Positions 12,322-25,082 are shown, numbered from the stretch's first letter. The stretch is 64,000 bases of DNA from Parasitella parasitica (GCA_025201805.1 MU619289.1:27595-91594), one strand, 5' to 3'. Program-made: numbers and translations. Notes: a model not told the origin generated them from the sequence alone.

Positions 12322-12329
12322 TATAAATA
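12322..12329 (+). promoter_or_regulatory. TATA-like box of siderophore transporter
   Basis: TATAAATA 62 bases before the ATG at 12391, followed by a pyrimidine-rich stretch. Spacing fits a core promoter. Confidence 0.45.
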
Positions 12330-12390
12330 TAGTTTTTCTGCATCTGTGTCATTGTCCTTCTTTCTTTTTTTCAAGCTATCTATATTCACG

Positions 12391-14276
12391 ATGGAAGAAA
12401 AGAGTAAAGTTGAGGTTGACATTGAGAGTATTGTTCGCAACGATAGTCAGGATGAACCTAAAGTTGAGCTTTCCGCTGAAGACGCCCAGAAGGGTGTCAA
12501 GGATGTCGAAGCAGTGACATTGACCTGGTCAAAAGCCTCGCTGATTGCAGTGTTTATCAAGTAAGTCTTTTGTTAACCCTATTTATATATGCAGATAACC
12601 CACATATTTCCCATCTAGTATTTGGCTCCTCTATTTTGTCAACGCTATGCAATCATCTATTCTTTACAACTTGATCCCCTATGTCACTAGTGATTTCTCG
12701 TCACATTCACTACTTAATGTTATCTACGTTGTTGCAAGTGCCATATCGGCGGCTGTATATATCCCCTTGGCAAAAATCCTGGATGTCTGGGGCAGAGCTG
12801 AAGGCTTCCTTCTCATGGCCACTTTTGCCACTTTGGGTTTGGTTTTGATGGCTGTATGTCAAAATCTCGCAACCTTTTCTGCAGCCTATGTAAGACATCG
12901 TATATGTACACACTATTTGAATTGCTAACGAAAACATTAGGTATTCTATAGCATTGGCTTTGGAGGTATGACATTTTCCGTAGATGTCATTACAGCCGAC
13001 TCCTCAAAGCTGAAGAATCGTGGTTTGGCGTACGCCTTCACGTCTTCTCCATATATCATCACTGCATTTGCTGGTGCTAAGGCAGCAGAAGGCTTCTACT
13101 ACAACATTAGCTGGAGGTGGGGTTTCGGCACCTTTGCTATTGTTTTTCCTATAGTTGCTGCTCCTTTATACTTTATTTTGAAATTCAATCTTCGCAAGGC
13201 CCGGAAGGAACGCAAGGTTGCTCCAGAGGACAGCGGTAGAACATTCCTGCAAAGTGTCTGGCACTTTATCATCGAGTTTGATAGTGAGTAAAGCACATTA
13301 TGTATACATAGTTTATTAATGCTAACGTAAATCGTGTTGTGCAGTTGTTGGCGTTATCATTTTCTCTGCTGGTCTCACAGTATTCCTACTTCCGTTTAGT
13401 ATTGCCGACAGTGCACCAAATGGTTGGGCTACTGGCTACATTATTGCCATGATTGTCGTTGGCTTCATCGCACTTTTAATTTTCATTGCCTACGAGAAAT
13501 TCCTGGCTCCTGTACCACTGTTCAACTTCCAGCTATTATCTGATCGTACGATTATTGGTGTTTGCTTGTTGAACGCAACTTATCAGATCTCGTACTACTG
13601 CTGGGCTAACTATTTTACGTCGTTTCTGCAAGCTGTCAATGATCTCTCGCTGGCCGAAGCTGGTTATGTTGGCAACACATTTGATGTTGTCTCTGGCGTG
13701 CTTTTGTTAGGTGTCGGCTTCTTGATCCGCAGATTCGGTCGCTTCAAATGGCTTCTATACATTGCTGTTCCACTCTACATCTTCGCACAAGGCCTGATGA
13801 TCTATTTCCGTCGTCCTAACCAATCTGTTGGATATCTTGTCATGTGTCAAGTCTTTATCTCTATCGGTGGAAGCATTTTTATTATAGTGGCACAGGTCGC
13901 TATCTTGGCTGCTGTTGACCATCAGCATATTGCTGCAGCTCTTGGTCTGCTTTCTGTCATCGGCACTGCCTCGGGTGCTATGGGTGCTACCATTTGTGGT
14001 GCTATTTGGGCAAATACATTCCAATATGCCCTTGCTGAATATCTCCCTGCGGAAGCCATGGACAATTTCGATATGATTTATGAGGATCTGGATACACAAT
14101 TGAGCTACGAAGTCGGAAGCACAGTCAGGTTGGCCATTCAACAAGCTTATGGCTATGCTCAAACAAGGATGCTTGCTGCTGGTACCGGCATCATGGGCTT
14201 GTGTATTATTTGGGTGTTCTTGATTAGAGACATAAATCTTAAAGAAGTTGCACAAGTCAAGGGTACAGTCTTCTAA
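12391..14276 (+). CDS. Siderophore-iron transporter (MFS, Arn/Sit family)
   Basis: Imports ferric siderophore complexes by proton symport. Four exons (12391-12560, 12619-12889, 12941-13283, 13345-14276) give 571 aa. An acidic cytosolic N terminus of ~50 residues precedes about 14 hydrophobic helices, the layout of the Sit family. Diagnostic stretches are YSIGFGGMTFSVDVITADSS, the PYIITAFAGAKAAEGFY segment and ISWRWGFGTFAI in the first half, and GLLSVIGTASGAMGATICGAIW in the second. The C terminus near LIRDINLKEV is cytosolic. Substrate cannot be read from sequence; in Mucoromycota rhizoferrin or foreign siderophores are possible. Iron-type GATA sites upstream fit regulation by iron. Confidence 0.85.
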
Positions 14277-15245
14277 AGTACCTAGCACAAATTTTTTATT
14301 CTTGCACTATTACTATATAATACACTCGTTTAATACAAAACAGCTTTTTATCACCAAACAAAAAAAAAATAAACTTAATATTCATTAGAACAGAAACTAT
14401 TGATTATAATCTTTTCTGCAAGATGAGATGTCTCGCTTAGTGGTCAATCACAAGGGATATTATTGCCAAGACAAAATGCAAATAGTTAACCTTGTCCACT
14501 TTTTATCCTTTCGGTTAATAGAATCAGAAATGTGTAGCAAGGAAAGGGCACAAAAATCGAATATATTAGTAGCAATCTTTATGTAATCGCTGCAAGCTTA
14601 GCGAGAGCTTCCGATCCATCTTTGTTACTCAAATCGCCACACAAACGGATTTCGAACTTCGGGGAGTTAGGGAGATGTGCCATTACCGCGACTTTTAGTG
14701 ACACGATCATATTTCGATGCATCAATCATATATATTTATCATCATAAACGCAGGTAAAGGTTGGAAGTTCGAAATTCTAGCTACAATCATATGCTAAAGC
14801 TATGCAATCTTCTGTGCGCGCCCTATCACCTACTTTTCTTTTTCTCACAACACCATCAAGGTAAAATAACTTCACTGAAATGTCTAATTCCGGCATATTA
14901 TTACCTTCAATAATTTCAAATAAATTCAGAGTATAGATGACCTGTTCCGACTAATGCATCTTCTAATGAGACACTGCGTTTTTAAGAATTGATCAAACAT
15001 AGACTATTTTTAATGTCTTGCTCATGGCAGTACTTTTTTGTGCTAAAAAAAACCAAGGCTCAGGTGTGTCTAAATTAATTCAATAAACCACAATGCTAAA
15101 GAATTTGCACATATAAACTATCTAAAAGACTGTTCATGGTTATATACACTTATTTATTTTGTCTCTATGATAATAACTACACGTAACCTCATTTAATCAC
15201 TAGATAGTATGAAAATGTACCAGACACAATAATACAAATCATAGT
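14277..15245. other. Intergenic, convergent 3' ends
   Basis: No gene seen. It holds a perfect 10-base inverted repeat (TTCGAACTTC at 14651-14660, complement at 14764-14773) of unknown meaning. Otherwise AT-rich with no coding signal. Confidence 0.6.
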
Positions 15246-16369
15246 TTACAATTTGATGACATTCGCTTTTTTGTCGTTTTGTCCAAGATCACCTAATTCC
15301 CACTATACATGGATTGAAAGATGTATTAGTTACGATTTATGTATACAGACATTGAAACCTACATTATCTTCGATTGTCTTGAGCAAGGAATAGTGTGTGT
15401 ACTTGGTCTTATCCTGGCTTGATTTGGATTTAGGATGGAAATCAGGGCCGAAAAGAACTGTGAGGACCTTGTTATTATCAGAAGCGCCGTCATCTTCATC
15501 GAATGTGAGCACAAACATTGTGTTTTCATTGAAAGCTTTCTGCTTGATGCGATTAGAAAGAAACTTTTTTAACCAGTTGGCGCCAAATTGCATATTAGTA
15601 TCGTGGGCATCATTGTCAATCTACATGAATGTATGTATATGTACATGAAAAATGAGTATAACTCTTCAAGTAGACATGCATACAATATTTGAGACTTACG
15701 TTGGGCGTATAGAATACAAATTGAGGGACACTGTTACTGGCGATATCTTTGTCTAATTGCTTGGAATTGACGATTTTAGCACATCGCTTTTTATCCGTTG
15801 ATATATTCTTGAAAGACATAAAGGGATTGTGTTTTCTAGCATATTTATCGATATCCATTTTCTTGTTACAGTTGCCAGGATAGTCTTCTTGGTAGCTTTT
15901 CCATGAAACGCCCTTGGCCTCTAAAAGGTCAACGATATTCTTGCGATCAATGTTTGACTCATCATCCTCTTTAGTGCCTTTGGTAGACCCGCTGATCATG
16001 GCAATCTATACAAATCATTTTGTTGAATCAACAGCAATTCCTAAAGGCATGTCACTGAAATGTATATGTACTTACATAGTTTGGCTGGGATGGATGTGTG
16101 GTAGCAAGGTAGTTGGTCAGCATAATACCGTTTCCATATGCCTTGTTGAGGCCTTGTAAAAACTTGTTTTTATACGCAACCCCGTAGTCTTGATTCTCCA
16201 TAACGATAATAACTACACGGTCAAAGAACTTGCCTTTCTTAATTGACGAGCCAGAAGAAGGAGACACAAGAGAAGTTTCGTTGGATTTCTTTGCAACAGG
16301 CCGAGCCACGCATGCTTGATAAAATACAAACAAAATGATGCTGAGGAGCGATAGAAGACGAGATTGCAT
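15246..16369 (-). CDS. Secreted phosphoesterase (acid phosphatase / phospholipase C superfamily)
   Basis: Four exons on the minus strand (16369-16076, 16005-15700, 15620-15363, 15302-15246) give 304 aa. Residues 1-22 are a signal peptide ending near VARP. Phosphoesterase family (PF04185-like) cues: DRVVIIVMENQDYG near residue 50, THPSQPNY near 93, ISGSTKG just after it, FVLTFDEDDG near 250, and a C terminus of the form NWELGDLGQND. The metal-binding Asp/Glu and Asn/His residues of that family appear kept. Probably releases phosphate outside the cell or in the wall. The last exon is only 57 nt, found because the unspliced frame lost the WxLGxLGxND tail. The exact substrate is unknown. Confidence 0.8.
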
Positions 16370-17462
16370 TTTATAATGATGATAATGCTTTACCTTAACT
16401 CACCAAATTTCTCTTCTTTTATACTTAATTCTTGGTGATTTTTTCGTTTGATTTACATGCATTAGATCACCTAATTACGTGCAACCATGCTATTACCAAG
16501 GTTGCGCTAATTTCAAGGCACCAGATCAGGTAAATTAAACAGTAATTAACTGAACTTCTAAGGGGTAATTTGTTGATTTTTGGTAGCTGCTTATTAAGAC
16601 ACAAGTTGTATCATCACTTTTGCGAAATCTGAGACCTCCACATTAGCTAGAATTAATTGCTCCTACTATCAGACACCTATATTCATTATTCCTTCTCTTG
16701 GGTCTATACTACAATTTTATTCTTTCTCATAATATATAATAAATTAGAAAAGAAGGACTTCATGACGACTATATGGATTTTTGTTACAAGTTTTGGTATA
16801 TTACGTGCCCGCGATTGCTGGCAGAGTTTTCTTTGAACTGTTTTTGCATTTGCAAATAGGCATGGTCTCATTGATCTTTTGCTTTTTATTGTCTTTGTTG
16901 GTAGGAGCTGGCTGACAACCATTTAAAAGTTCTAGAGTAGTCCTTTTTCTGACTGACTCTAGGTTCTTTTACGGATCGCAGAATTGAGTGAATTATAATA
17001 CACTCTCTTACAATTTGATTTTTCAAATAAGCCAAATTCCCTGCAACCAAATAGTTTAGCTCAAATGCCCCCTGCTCATTCGTCTGCATGATACGAAATT
17101 AAAAATTAGCAACAGCTCATACTCAGATCTATAATTCAGGGATACGGCATCCCAAGTGAACGAACAAGATTATGAAACAAAAAAGACTGTCTCCCTGTGG
17201 TAAGTCTCTTATTCATACGTTATGGAGGGCTACACGAAATGCAATATTGCACAACACCAAAGGATTGGCATCTTAATGTATGAAAATGTTTAAACTATCA
17301 TTTATCCTGAAACGAATGGACCAAAATATCAGAGAAGTTTTTTAAAGGTTGTTTTAATTATTGAGTATATAATGTATTTACAGAGAAAGGGTAAGAATGA
17401 AGTGGGCATAATTGAACAGATTTATTACAAGAATATTCACTTATAAACAGGAGATGAGAAGC
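16370..17462. other. Intergenic, possible gene remnant
   Basis: Minus-strand open frames at 17089-16886 and 16922-16704 overlap in different frames, and I could not join them by plausible splicing or recognise a family. I do not call a gene. The rest is AT-rich promoter and 3' sequence. Confidence 0.5.
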
Positions 17463-18059
17463 TTAGTAAAAGAAACCAAGAATTTTACCACCAGTATGCT
17501 TTTGACGAGCCTCTTCGTGATCCATGATACCAGCGGAGGTAGTCAAGACCAAGTAACCGAATTGACGGGCGGGCAACAAGTTGGCGGTCCACTTTTCGAG
17601 CTCGGGGAGCTTGATGTTGAAGCGGGGAGAGATGACACCACACTTGTTGATACGACCAATGAGTTGAATAACAATCTTACCAGAACGGTGATCATCAATG
17701 ATTTCGAACTCACCAATGTAACCTAATAATTTCAATTATTAACATGTATCCAACATTGAGCAAAATAACAAATCAAGTATTAAAGAGAATGAAATGCGTT
17801 ATACATCAAACATAGGAAATAGCTCTTCCGTAGATTTAAAAATCATATGTTGTAGAAACCCAACATATAATCAGTTATACTACGGAGTAAAGAAAAAAAA
17901 AAGGGGGATATAGAAAAGACACTTACCATGCTTTTGCATAGTGGACAAGAATTTGACAATGACCTTGGATGAAGGACGGACGAGAACTTGTCTCTTTCCA
18001 CGCTTCTCAGCATTGTTGATGTTGTTCAAACAATCTTGCAAGACGGAAACTCTGACCAT
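17463..18059 (-). CDS. RPS22: 40S ribosomal protein uS8 (S22/S15A)
   Basis: Small-subunit ribosomal protein contacting 18S rRNA in the platform. Two coding exons (18059-17927, 17722-17463) give exactly 130 aa, the standard eukaryotic length. The sequence begins [23 protein letters not shown] and ends [12 protein letters not shown], matching the family throughout. A probable 5'UTR intron (18249-18069, donor GAG|GTAAAT, acceptor TTGTAG|AATTTTATA just before the ATG) fits the common pattern in ribosomal protein genes. It is divergent from NOP7 with 397 bases between the two ATGs. Confidence 0.96.
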
Positions 18060-18455
18060 TATAAAATTCTACAATGTAAAGAAAACACAAAGGCAGAGAT
18101 GAGCAAGCAATTCAAACTTTCAATGAGTGTCGCTCCACTGCGATTCATAAAAGTATTTGCTAGTATCATGCACAGTAGCCTCCCAAAAGGCTTTGTAACA
18201 TGACAATAGATAGATGGTAGATGGGTGGATGGATGGATGGATAATTTACCTCAAGTTCGAAATAGGATGCGAAAAGGAAGGAGCCATCATTACCAAGATT
18301 TGAAGCGTCTTTTATCCATGAAAAAACTGTATCCATAAGCCACTTCAATGTCACAGATTGGCATTATCAACAGTCCATTGTTGAAGGAAAGCCTTTTTTT
18401 TTTTTTTTTTTTCGAGTCAATTTTTTCATATTCTTTACAATTGCCTTTATAAAAA
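18060..18455. promoter_or_regulatory. Shared divergent promoter RPS22 / NOP7
   Basis: Only 396 bases separate the two start codons, and the probable RPS22 5'UTR intron takes ~180 of them, leaving about 200 bases for both promoters. It contains a (GGAT/GATG)n short repeat near 18216-18242 and a T20 run near 18393-18412. Both genes serve ribosome production, so co-regulation is plausible. Confidence 0.5.
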
Positions 18456-20054
18456 ATGGGTAAAATCATCAAGAAAGGAGTCAAAGGTGCCGCTGCCAAC
18501 TTTATTACTAGACAGCAAGCTTTGAATAAACTTCAGATTTCTTTGGCTGATTTCAGGTAAGTTAGATCAAGCAATGCATTTGAATCCAAATTAGGGAAAT
18601 TGACCTTTGACATTTTGTTTAGACGTCTTTGTATTTTGAAGGGTATATATCCCCGTGAACCCAAGAACAAGAAGAAGGCCAACAAGGGTAGTACAGCACC
18701 ATCTACATTTTACTATGTCAAGGATATCAAGTATCTTCTCCACGAACCCCTTCTTGTCAAATTCCGTGAGTACAAGACATTTGCAAAGAAGCTCAACAAG
18801 GTGCTTCACAAGGGCGAATTCTCTGCAGCAAAGTCTTTGGAGGAAAACAACAAACCTGTGTATACTTTGGATCATATTGTCAAGGAGAGATATCCTTCAT
18901 TTACCGATGCTCTTCGTGATCTCGATGATGCCTTATCGATGCTTTATTTATTCTCCAAGTTACCTGCCGATAACAAGATCAAGGCTAATGCCGTTGCCGA
19001 GTGTCAAAAGCTGATATCCGAATTCCAAGCTTACGTTATGAAATCCAAGAGTCTTCGAAAAGTCTTTTTCTCCATCAAGGGCATCTACTATCAAGCCGAG
19101 ATCAAAGGCCAAACTATCACTTGGATCGTTCCTTATCAATTTTCGCAAGCTATCCCCACAGATGTCGATTTCCGTGTCATGTTGACCTTTTTAGAATTCT
19201 ATCGAACCCTTGTTGGATTTGTCAATTTTAAACTGTACAACGAAATCAATATGACATATCCTCCCAAGATTGACGAGACTGGAGGTTTCCATTTAGATGA
19301 AGCAATGCCCACCGCCACTGCAAAGAATGATGACGAAGAAGATGCTACTGCTGTTGATGAATTTAAATCTGCTGCTGTTGATGGTGAGGAAAATGATAGC
19401 ACTGTTACTCTTGCCCAGATTCAAGCCGCTTCAAATGCTACTTCTAATATCCAAAATCTCTTCAAGAACCAAAAGTTTTACTTGTCTCGTGAAACTCCTC
19501 GCTATGCTCTTGAATTTATGATTAAGTCTTGCGGTGGCCAAGTCAGTTGGGATCTCTCTGTTGGGCTCAACCCCCCTTATCCTGAGTCTGATGAGTCTAT
19601 TACTTACCAAATCACTGATCGTCCTTCTGTCAGCAACCGTGTGTTATCTCGTACTTACGTTCAACCTCAATGGATCGCTGATTGTATCAATGCCCAGAAA
19701 ATTGTTAAAGCTAGCCTTTACGAGCCCGGAAGCACCTTACCTCCTCATTTGTCGCCCTTCGTTGAAGTCAAGGCAGGTGATTATGTCCCTGAAACAGGCT
19801 TAGAAAGCGATGATGAGGACGACCAACAGGTGGTTGAAGAGGCTGTTGAGGAAGACAAGGAAAAGCCCAAAAAGACAAAGAAACGCACTGCTGCCGAGAT
19901 CGAAGAGGAGGAGATAAAGGAAATGTCGACAGTCATGATGACAAACAAGCAGAGAAAGCTTTACACAAAGATGCAATATGGTATTCAACAAAAGGCAGAC
20001 CAAGTTGCCAAATTAGAAAAGAAGAAAAAGGCTCTTAAAAGTGCAAAAAAATAA
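18456..20054 (+). CDS. NOP7: Pescadillo homolog, 60S ribosome biogenesis factor
   Basis: Nucleolar protein of the PeBoW complex (Nop7-Erb1-Ytm1), needed for ITS2 processing and 60S assembly. Two exons (18456-18556, 18623-20054) give 510 aa. The N-terminal pescadillo domain spans residues ~5-270 (begins [19 protein letters not shown]; contains [18 protein letters not shown] and [13 protein letters not shown]). A BRCT domain lies at ~325-420, with the conserved Trp in [10 protein letters not shown]. An acidic then Lys-rich tail (~425-510) is predicted to be coiled coil and nucleolar-targeting. Length is slightly below the ~580-600 aa of animal and yeast proteins. Confidence 0.95.
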
Positions 20055-20938
20055 TAAGTTGAGACATCCTTTGTTTACCTTGTATTAGTTATCATTCGCC
20101 CTTTTTTTTTTCGTTGTTTCTTTTTATGAAGCCGCTCTCTCACAATTTTTAAAATTCATGCTTCAATTTATATTCATTACCCCTCTTTTACACTTTGCAC
20201 ATAAATGAGTTCCATAAACAAAAAATTCGCTTCATTTTAATATTATTGATTTAAAAAACAGCTTCCTTAGATATTTGCTCAAACAAAAAATAAATAAATG
20301 TACAATAAAATTTTGTATTAGCTGAATCATTCTTATCTGCAATATGTCATGAGTTTTTCCAAAAGAGCGGGAGAAACTAGCGCAAGATAAGTGAGCAACC
20401 TTATATTACCACGTATAGCGTATATAAAGAGATATATTCAATCCTGCATTCAACAATCAATAATGTGCTGAAGTGATAGGATTTCCCACAAAAAGTAATT
20501 GAATGTCATCTCTAATGGAACCACTATAAAGATTCCAAACCAAGTTAACAAACAAATTCTCTAAATATCTAACCGTGAAAACATGAAGCATTCATACTAA
20601 ATTCAGAATCAACAAAAAGAAATCGAACCACAAACTGCATTTGGGACACATAGACCAACGCAAGGGCTGCTCCATGCATATCATTTACAAATGTGTCAGA
20701 ACCTTACCAGTATTAGAATACCGTACCTGATTATGTAAAATCCAATACAGACATACTTTAACTTGGTCCGAAGGACATTTAGAGCATAACAGATAGACAG
20801 ACCGTTTACAATAACAAATTTAAATAGAGGAGAAATGTCTAACCTTTGCACATTATCCTATTTTCGAAATAAAAAAGGAGTTTTCTATACTTTTTACTAC
20901 AGATAATAATACATTATTTTAAAGAGTGTTATCAAAAA

Positions 20939-21060
20939 GAGCCGTGGAACCGAGATCACTAGCTGGGAAAACATACGTAGAGCTGATTCTGGTGGCAATA
21001 TTTTTATTAATGTATTCAATGTGAATTGGATCACTTGGGAAAAACCCCCGCATATTTTAA
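20939..21060 (+). repeat. Dispersed repeat copy 1
   Basis: Degenerate copy sharing CCGTGGAACCGAGA, GGGAAAAC and CTGGTGGCAATATTT in the same order as the copy at 21263. A third copy lies near 56101. Confidence 0.5.
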
Positions 21061-21262
21061 TATGAAAATTGCATATAATAAACGCTGTTAGGCTACGACA
21101 ATGAGTCAAAGGAGGGCCTGTTTCATGCGTCATTAAACAGACATGATCATCACTATCTGAGCACAACTTGATTTCCTTTGGGCAATGTGTCTATCAAAAA
21201 TTATCTGCAAAGCCAGTTTTATTTTTCAATATTGATCATGAATATTAGACGTTTGCTCACAA

Positions 21263-21380
21263 CTTCCGCTAAAATGACCGTAGAACCGAGAACTAACTTG
21301 GAAAACTTAGCATTAACTTGGCAATTTCTGGCAACAATATTTGTATCCATGTTTTAATATCAGAAGAATTGAAATAAAAA
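21263..21380 (+). repeat. Dispersed repeat copy 2
   Basis: Contains ACCGTAGAACCG, GGAAAACTTA and TAACTTGGCA in order, with spacing similar to the copy at 56101, and CTGGCAACAATATTT shared with copy 1. Confidence 0.55.
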
Positions 21381-23803
21381 AGATAAAAACCAGAAGAGGT
21401 TAACGAGATACGAAAACTTTATGATGATACTATAATTTAAGAATAAAATTGCATCTGCTATTATATCTCTTACAACTTCATGATAAATTTATGCTATTTA
21501 GGTTACAAATTGACAAAACTAATTCTCATTAAAAATCTACTTGACAAGGTACGATGTAAGGTTGTTAGACGACAAGGGCTATATACGTCTTTGCTCGGAC
21601 AGTGCTTTAACTTTGATCCTGGTGCTCAAATCTGTGTTTACAAGAAAAACCTTTTTGGTTTGAAACAGCAGATACCTTATTCTTCAGTCTACAATAGTGT
21701 ATATCACATCACATCATTGGACACTGTTCAATCTTCAATTGAAGTACATTGTCATGATCTCCTCTCTGCGATTATAGCAGATCACATATAATCACTGAAA
21801 TAGGTTTCGATAAGAATCAAAATAAAGCTTGCTTTTGTGTTGCTGCTGTTGGTGCCGCTGTTGTTGTTATGCGTCATTAAAGCAGTTTCGTTTTCATAAA
21901 TAATCGGTATTCTTTGGTCACTAAAAAAATGAATCGTGTATACAAGGCAGTGGAGTTTTTATTACCATCGTTGCGTATATATCAGCCGCAATCGGCATAG
22001 GAGACCAAGGCTACCACACTTAAACTTGTGTTTTAAAAGTAAAGAGTTTTGTAATCGACTGTACTGGAAGGCCTACACGAATCTGTTTATGAAAAATAAA
22101 CCGGATCCATAGTCCCTTAATGGTGTAGTTCAATATATAAAAAGCCCTTTTTAGCATTGTGTCGTCCAGCGATATAACCGGCAGGTGACAGTTCCCCCAA
22201 GATTCTTGAACGACGAAAGGGGGCCCCAGCCTAAGGAAAAAGAGTGTAACTACGAGCATCTGTCTGTGACAAAATCTAGTGATAAATACAAAGGAACAAA
22301 GGCAAAAGAAGAAGAGGGAATGTAGGATTTAGGGCTTCACGGTCTAGAAGCAGTGCTCAAATATTGCAGTGTTGTAAGATACGTTATCGAATGGTGATCT
22401 CGATGACGGACAAGCCGATGGCTGACTTCTTCAGAGGACGTCAAAGATATAATAGCATATTGACTGATAAGCTATGAATGAGGCCTCCATGTTCATAATA
22501 AAACTGTGGTGTAGCAATGTTAGTGACCTCCTCAATAAGCACCAAAAACATGCAACGAACAGAAAGTTGACATTTTTGAAATGTCCATGGACAGAAATTC
22601 TTCTGAGTAATGTTCATTACAAAACACTTTACTTGACTAAAAAAATATACCCATGAAATTTAACTAAGGCTTTCTGTAATATTTCTGGTTTTTATATAAA
22701 GATAAGGAGATCACCTTGTTAATAAAAGTTGAGAGACTATTTATATTCATAAATACTACATTTTTAATATTACCTTTGTATTAAGTGTAATGCGTATCAA
22801 AAAGTTTGACAGTTGTTCTGGACCGTTTCTAAAGACGTGTTTAATTTGGTGATTTCAACAGTTTGGTATTCATAAGTCAAGCAAAAGTTTTAATCTATAA
22901 ACTGGCAAGAAAGTGTTTTGGTGCATGACGTTGTAGGGGTCATTGATTTAACAATGTTCTACTAATAAAATAAGCTCTAGTTTTTACCCAGTATTTGGTA
23001 GGTAAATTGGATAAAATTTTAGTGTTTCATAATTAAGTTTAAAGACAACTTTACAAAAGTTACCTGGTAGTATCTTGAAGCACAAAAGCACTGATGCTTT
23101 GAATGAATTGAACAGTTTTTGATTAATATAATTAATTAAATAACTAACGAATGAATATTATTGTAAATGTAGCATAATGACAGCATGTCGCTGTAGAAGG
23201 CAAACAATGTTTTCAATGTGCCTATTCAGATTCTTCCATATTCATGAGCGATTCATGATAATTGTTGCATGGTATATCTCGGTGTACAAGTGAGTCTCAT
23301 GGTTTGACCAAGTTAGTCTCATGACTAAACTTGACTACATCTGTGCATTTTTATATGTATATAAACATTATTGCGCCCTGAAATGAGTGATCTACATTTC
23401 GATGTTTTTATTGTACATGTATCACTGCAAATCAGCTTCTCATAGTGGAAGGCTGCTCCAGCTTTCAACAGTATATGTTTACATATCTCAATTTACCACG
23501 CACTTGTAGGCTTACTTAACATTTACTTTATTGAGTCTGTTAATGTTGGCTCTCCTTTGTTGATGATTTTTCCATTACGTTGATCTCGCCGATATGCAAC
23601 CAATAAAAACAAAGAACCTTATACACCTCTGATGTACACCGTCTGTTGCTTCTGAGCATTTCCCAATATATAATGCAACAATAGTTGCATCTTTTAGCGT
23701 TTTGTGTGGGCTTTCCTTTCTTCCTTCTTTTTCCTTTTTTTTTTTTTTGTGTGTGTTATCTTTCAAACAAAATCCTAGACATAAAAATTTGCGCTTGATC
23801 ATC

Positions 23804-24768
23804 ATGAATAATAATGCCAAAGTTTATCTTCCTCCAATCCAGGATTTGCTGTATCGTAAACCTTTGAATTCATTTTGGAGCAATGAAAATACAGGTAACT
23901 TTCTTTTAATCAACACATTTGTAATATGAAATTTATCTTGGCTTGTATAGATATTTTCTATAAAAAATCCTTTTCAAATTCATCCTGTTTTGCATCGTAC
24001 CCAAGAGCGCCTGATCCAGGAACGTATTATGATCAAAACAAAAAAGGAGCTCTACATTATCGAGATCATTCAGCTCAAGCCCAGTATTCGTCAAATCCCT
24101 TTTCAAATAGGTATTATTATCCATCACTTTGCCATCAAAAGGGTGGTACAGTTTATAATGGTTGGAATGAACGATCGGCAGATGGCTATCGAAAAAAAAA
24201 TGAATACACAGATGATTCACAAGCGAATAAAGCTACCAATGGTACCACCAATGTTCCGAGAAACTATGGAGTTGCTGAGCCCCTGCAGCAAGAACAGAAT
24301 GTCCATAGTCGATCCTTTTCAGATCAATTTCTGCCACGATCTGCTGCATTCGAATATGTTGCTAACAACAAAAGCTTAATTTGTCCAATGTCTGCTGTAG
24401 ATCCCCCTCGAAGTTTTCATCGACGTACTGCCTCTGATATGCTATCTTTTTTCGATATCAAGAAAAAGAAATATACTTGTAGCACCAGTAGTGATCAAGC
24501 AAAAGATAACAACACTTTTACAAACAAAGACGGCCGATCCCTGCTGTCCAAAAAAGCCATCAGTATTAATGCTTACAGATACAAATGCAAAAAATGCTTC
24601 AAGGATTTTTCCAGACCATCATCACTTAGAATCCATGTTTTATCCCATACTGGAGAAAAACCTCATGTATGCCCTCGACCAGACTGCGGAAGAAGATTTA
24701 GTGTTCAAAGTAACATGAGACGACATTTAAAAGTGCACTCTTGTAACATATCTTTTCAGCAACAGTAA
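23804..24768 (+). CDS. C2H2 zinc-finger transcription factor
   Basis: Two exons (23804-23894, 23951-24768) join in frame to 302 aa. Two adjacent C2H2 fingers sit at residues ~243-298: YKCKKCFKDFSRPSSLRIHVLSH, linker TGEKP, then HVCPRPDCGRRFSVQSNMRRHLKVH. All four zinc ligands of each finger are present. The N-terminal 240 residues are Ser/Asn/Tyr-rich and probably disordered, with FHRRTASDML as a possible basophilic phosphosite. Finger sequence resembles a large fungal group of two-finger regulators with the CGRRFSVxSNMRRH second finger. No specific target process can be assigned. Confidence 0.85.
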
Positions 24769-25082
24769 ATACAAACCTTTCCAGTCGACTGCAGAAGTAA
24801 TCCAATCGTCTATACCCCTTCTTTCCCTTCAATTTATATTTACAGAAATAAAAAATCCATGATTTTAATATGGGTGTACTGTAACTTTTAACCCTTTTCT
24901 TTTATTAGAAAAGCAAATTAGTAACGTAGTTTCATGACTATTAAAACAATATGCCCTTTCGATACTTATGATGCATGGAATAACTCTTCAATTGATGCCA
25001 TTAACATCTTCTTGTGACGTCATAGTAGTCGTATAAATGCACTTCTAGCAGAACACGAGCTTGATCAATTTTGTTCATTTTC

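Larger units (their letters stand above)
11257..12390. other. Intergenic upstream region of the siderophore transporter
   Basis: No gene supported. It contains a palindromic GATA element, a 93-base A run, two further TTATCT sites (12112-12117 and 12131-12136) and a TATA-like box, all listed separately where useful. The rest is AT-rich with no coding pattern. Confidence 0.65.
20055..23803. other. Large gene-poor interval
   Basis: 3.7 kb with no gene I can support. Short open frames exist (for example 21480-21791) but lack family features or splice context. Two copies of a dispersed repeat lie at ~20939-21060 and ~21263-21380. The last 100 bases before 23804 are pyrimidine-rich and serve the C2H2 gene. 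Confidence 0.6.

Noticed and set aside
16704-17089. Two overlapping minus-strand open frames
   Set aside because: Frames do not join by plausible splicing and no family was recognised; mentioned only as a possible remnant.
21480-21791. 103-codon open frame in the gene-poor interval
   Set aside because: No motif, no splice context, low-complexity AT-driven composition; could be an old fragment but cannot be supported.
22020-22259. Minus-strand 79-codon open frame
   Set aside because: No recognised feature; sits in AT-rich DNA between repeats.
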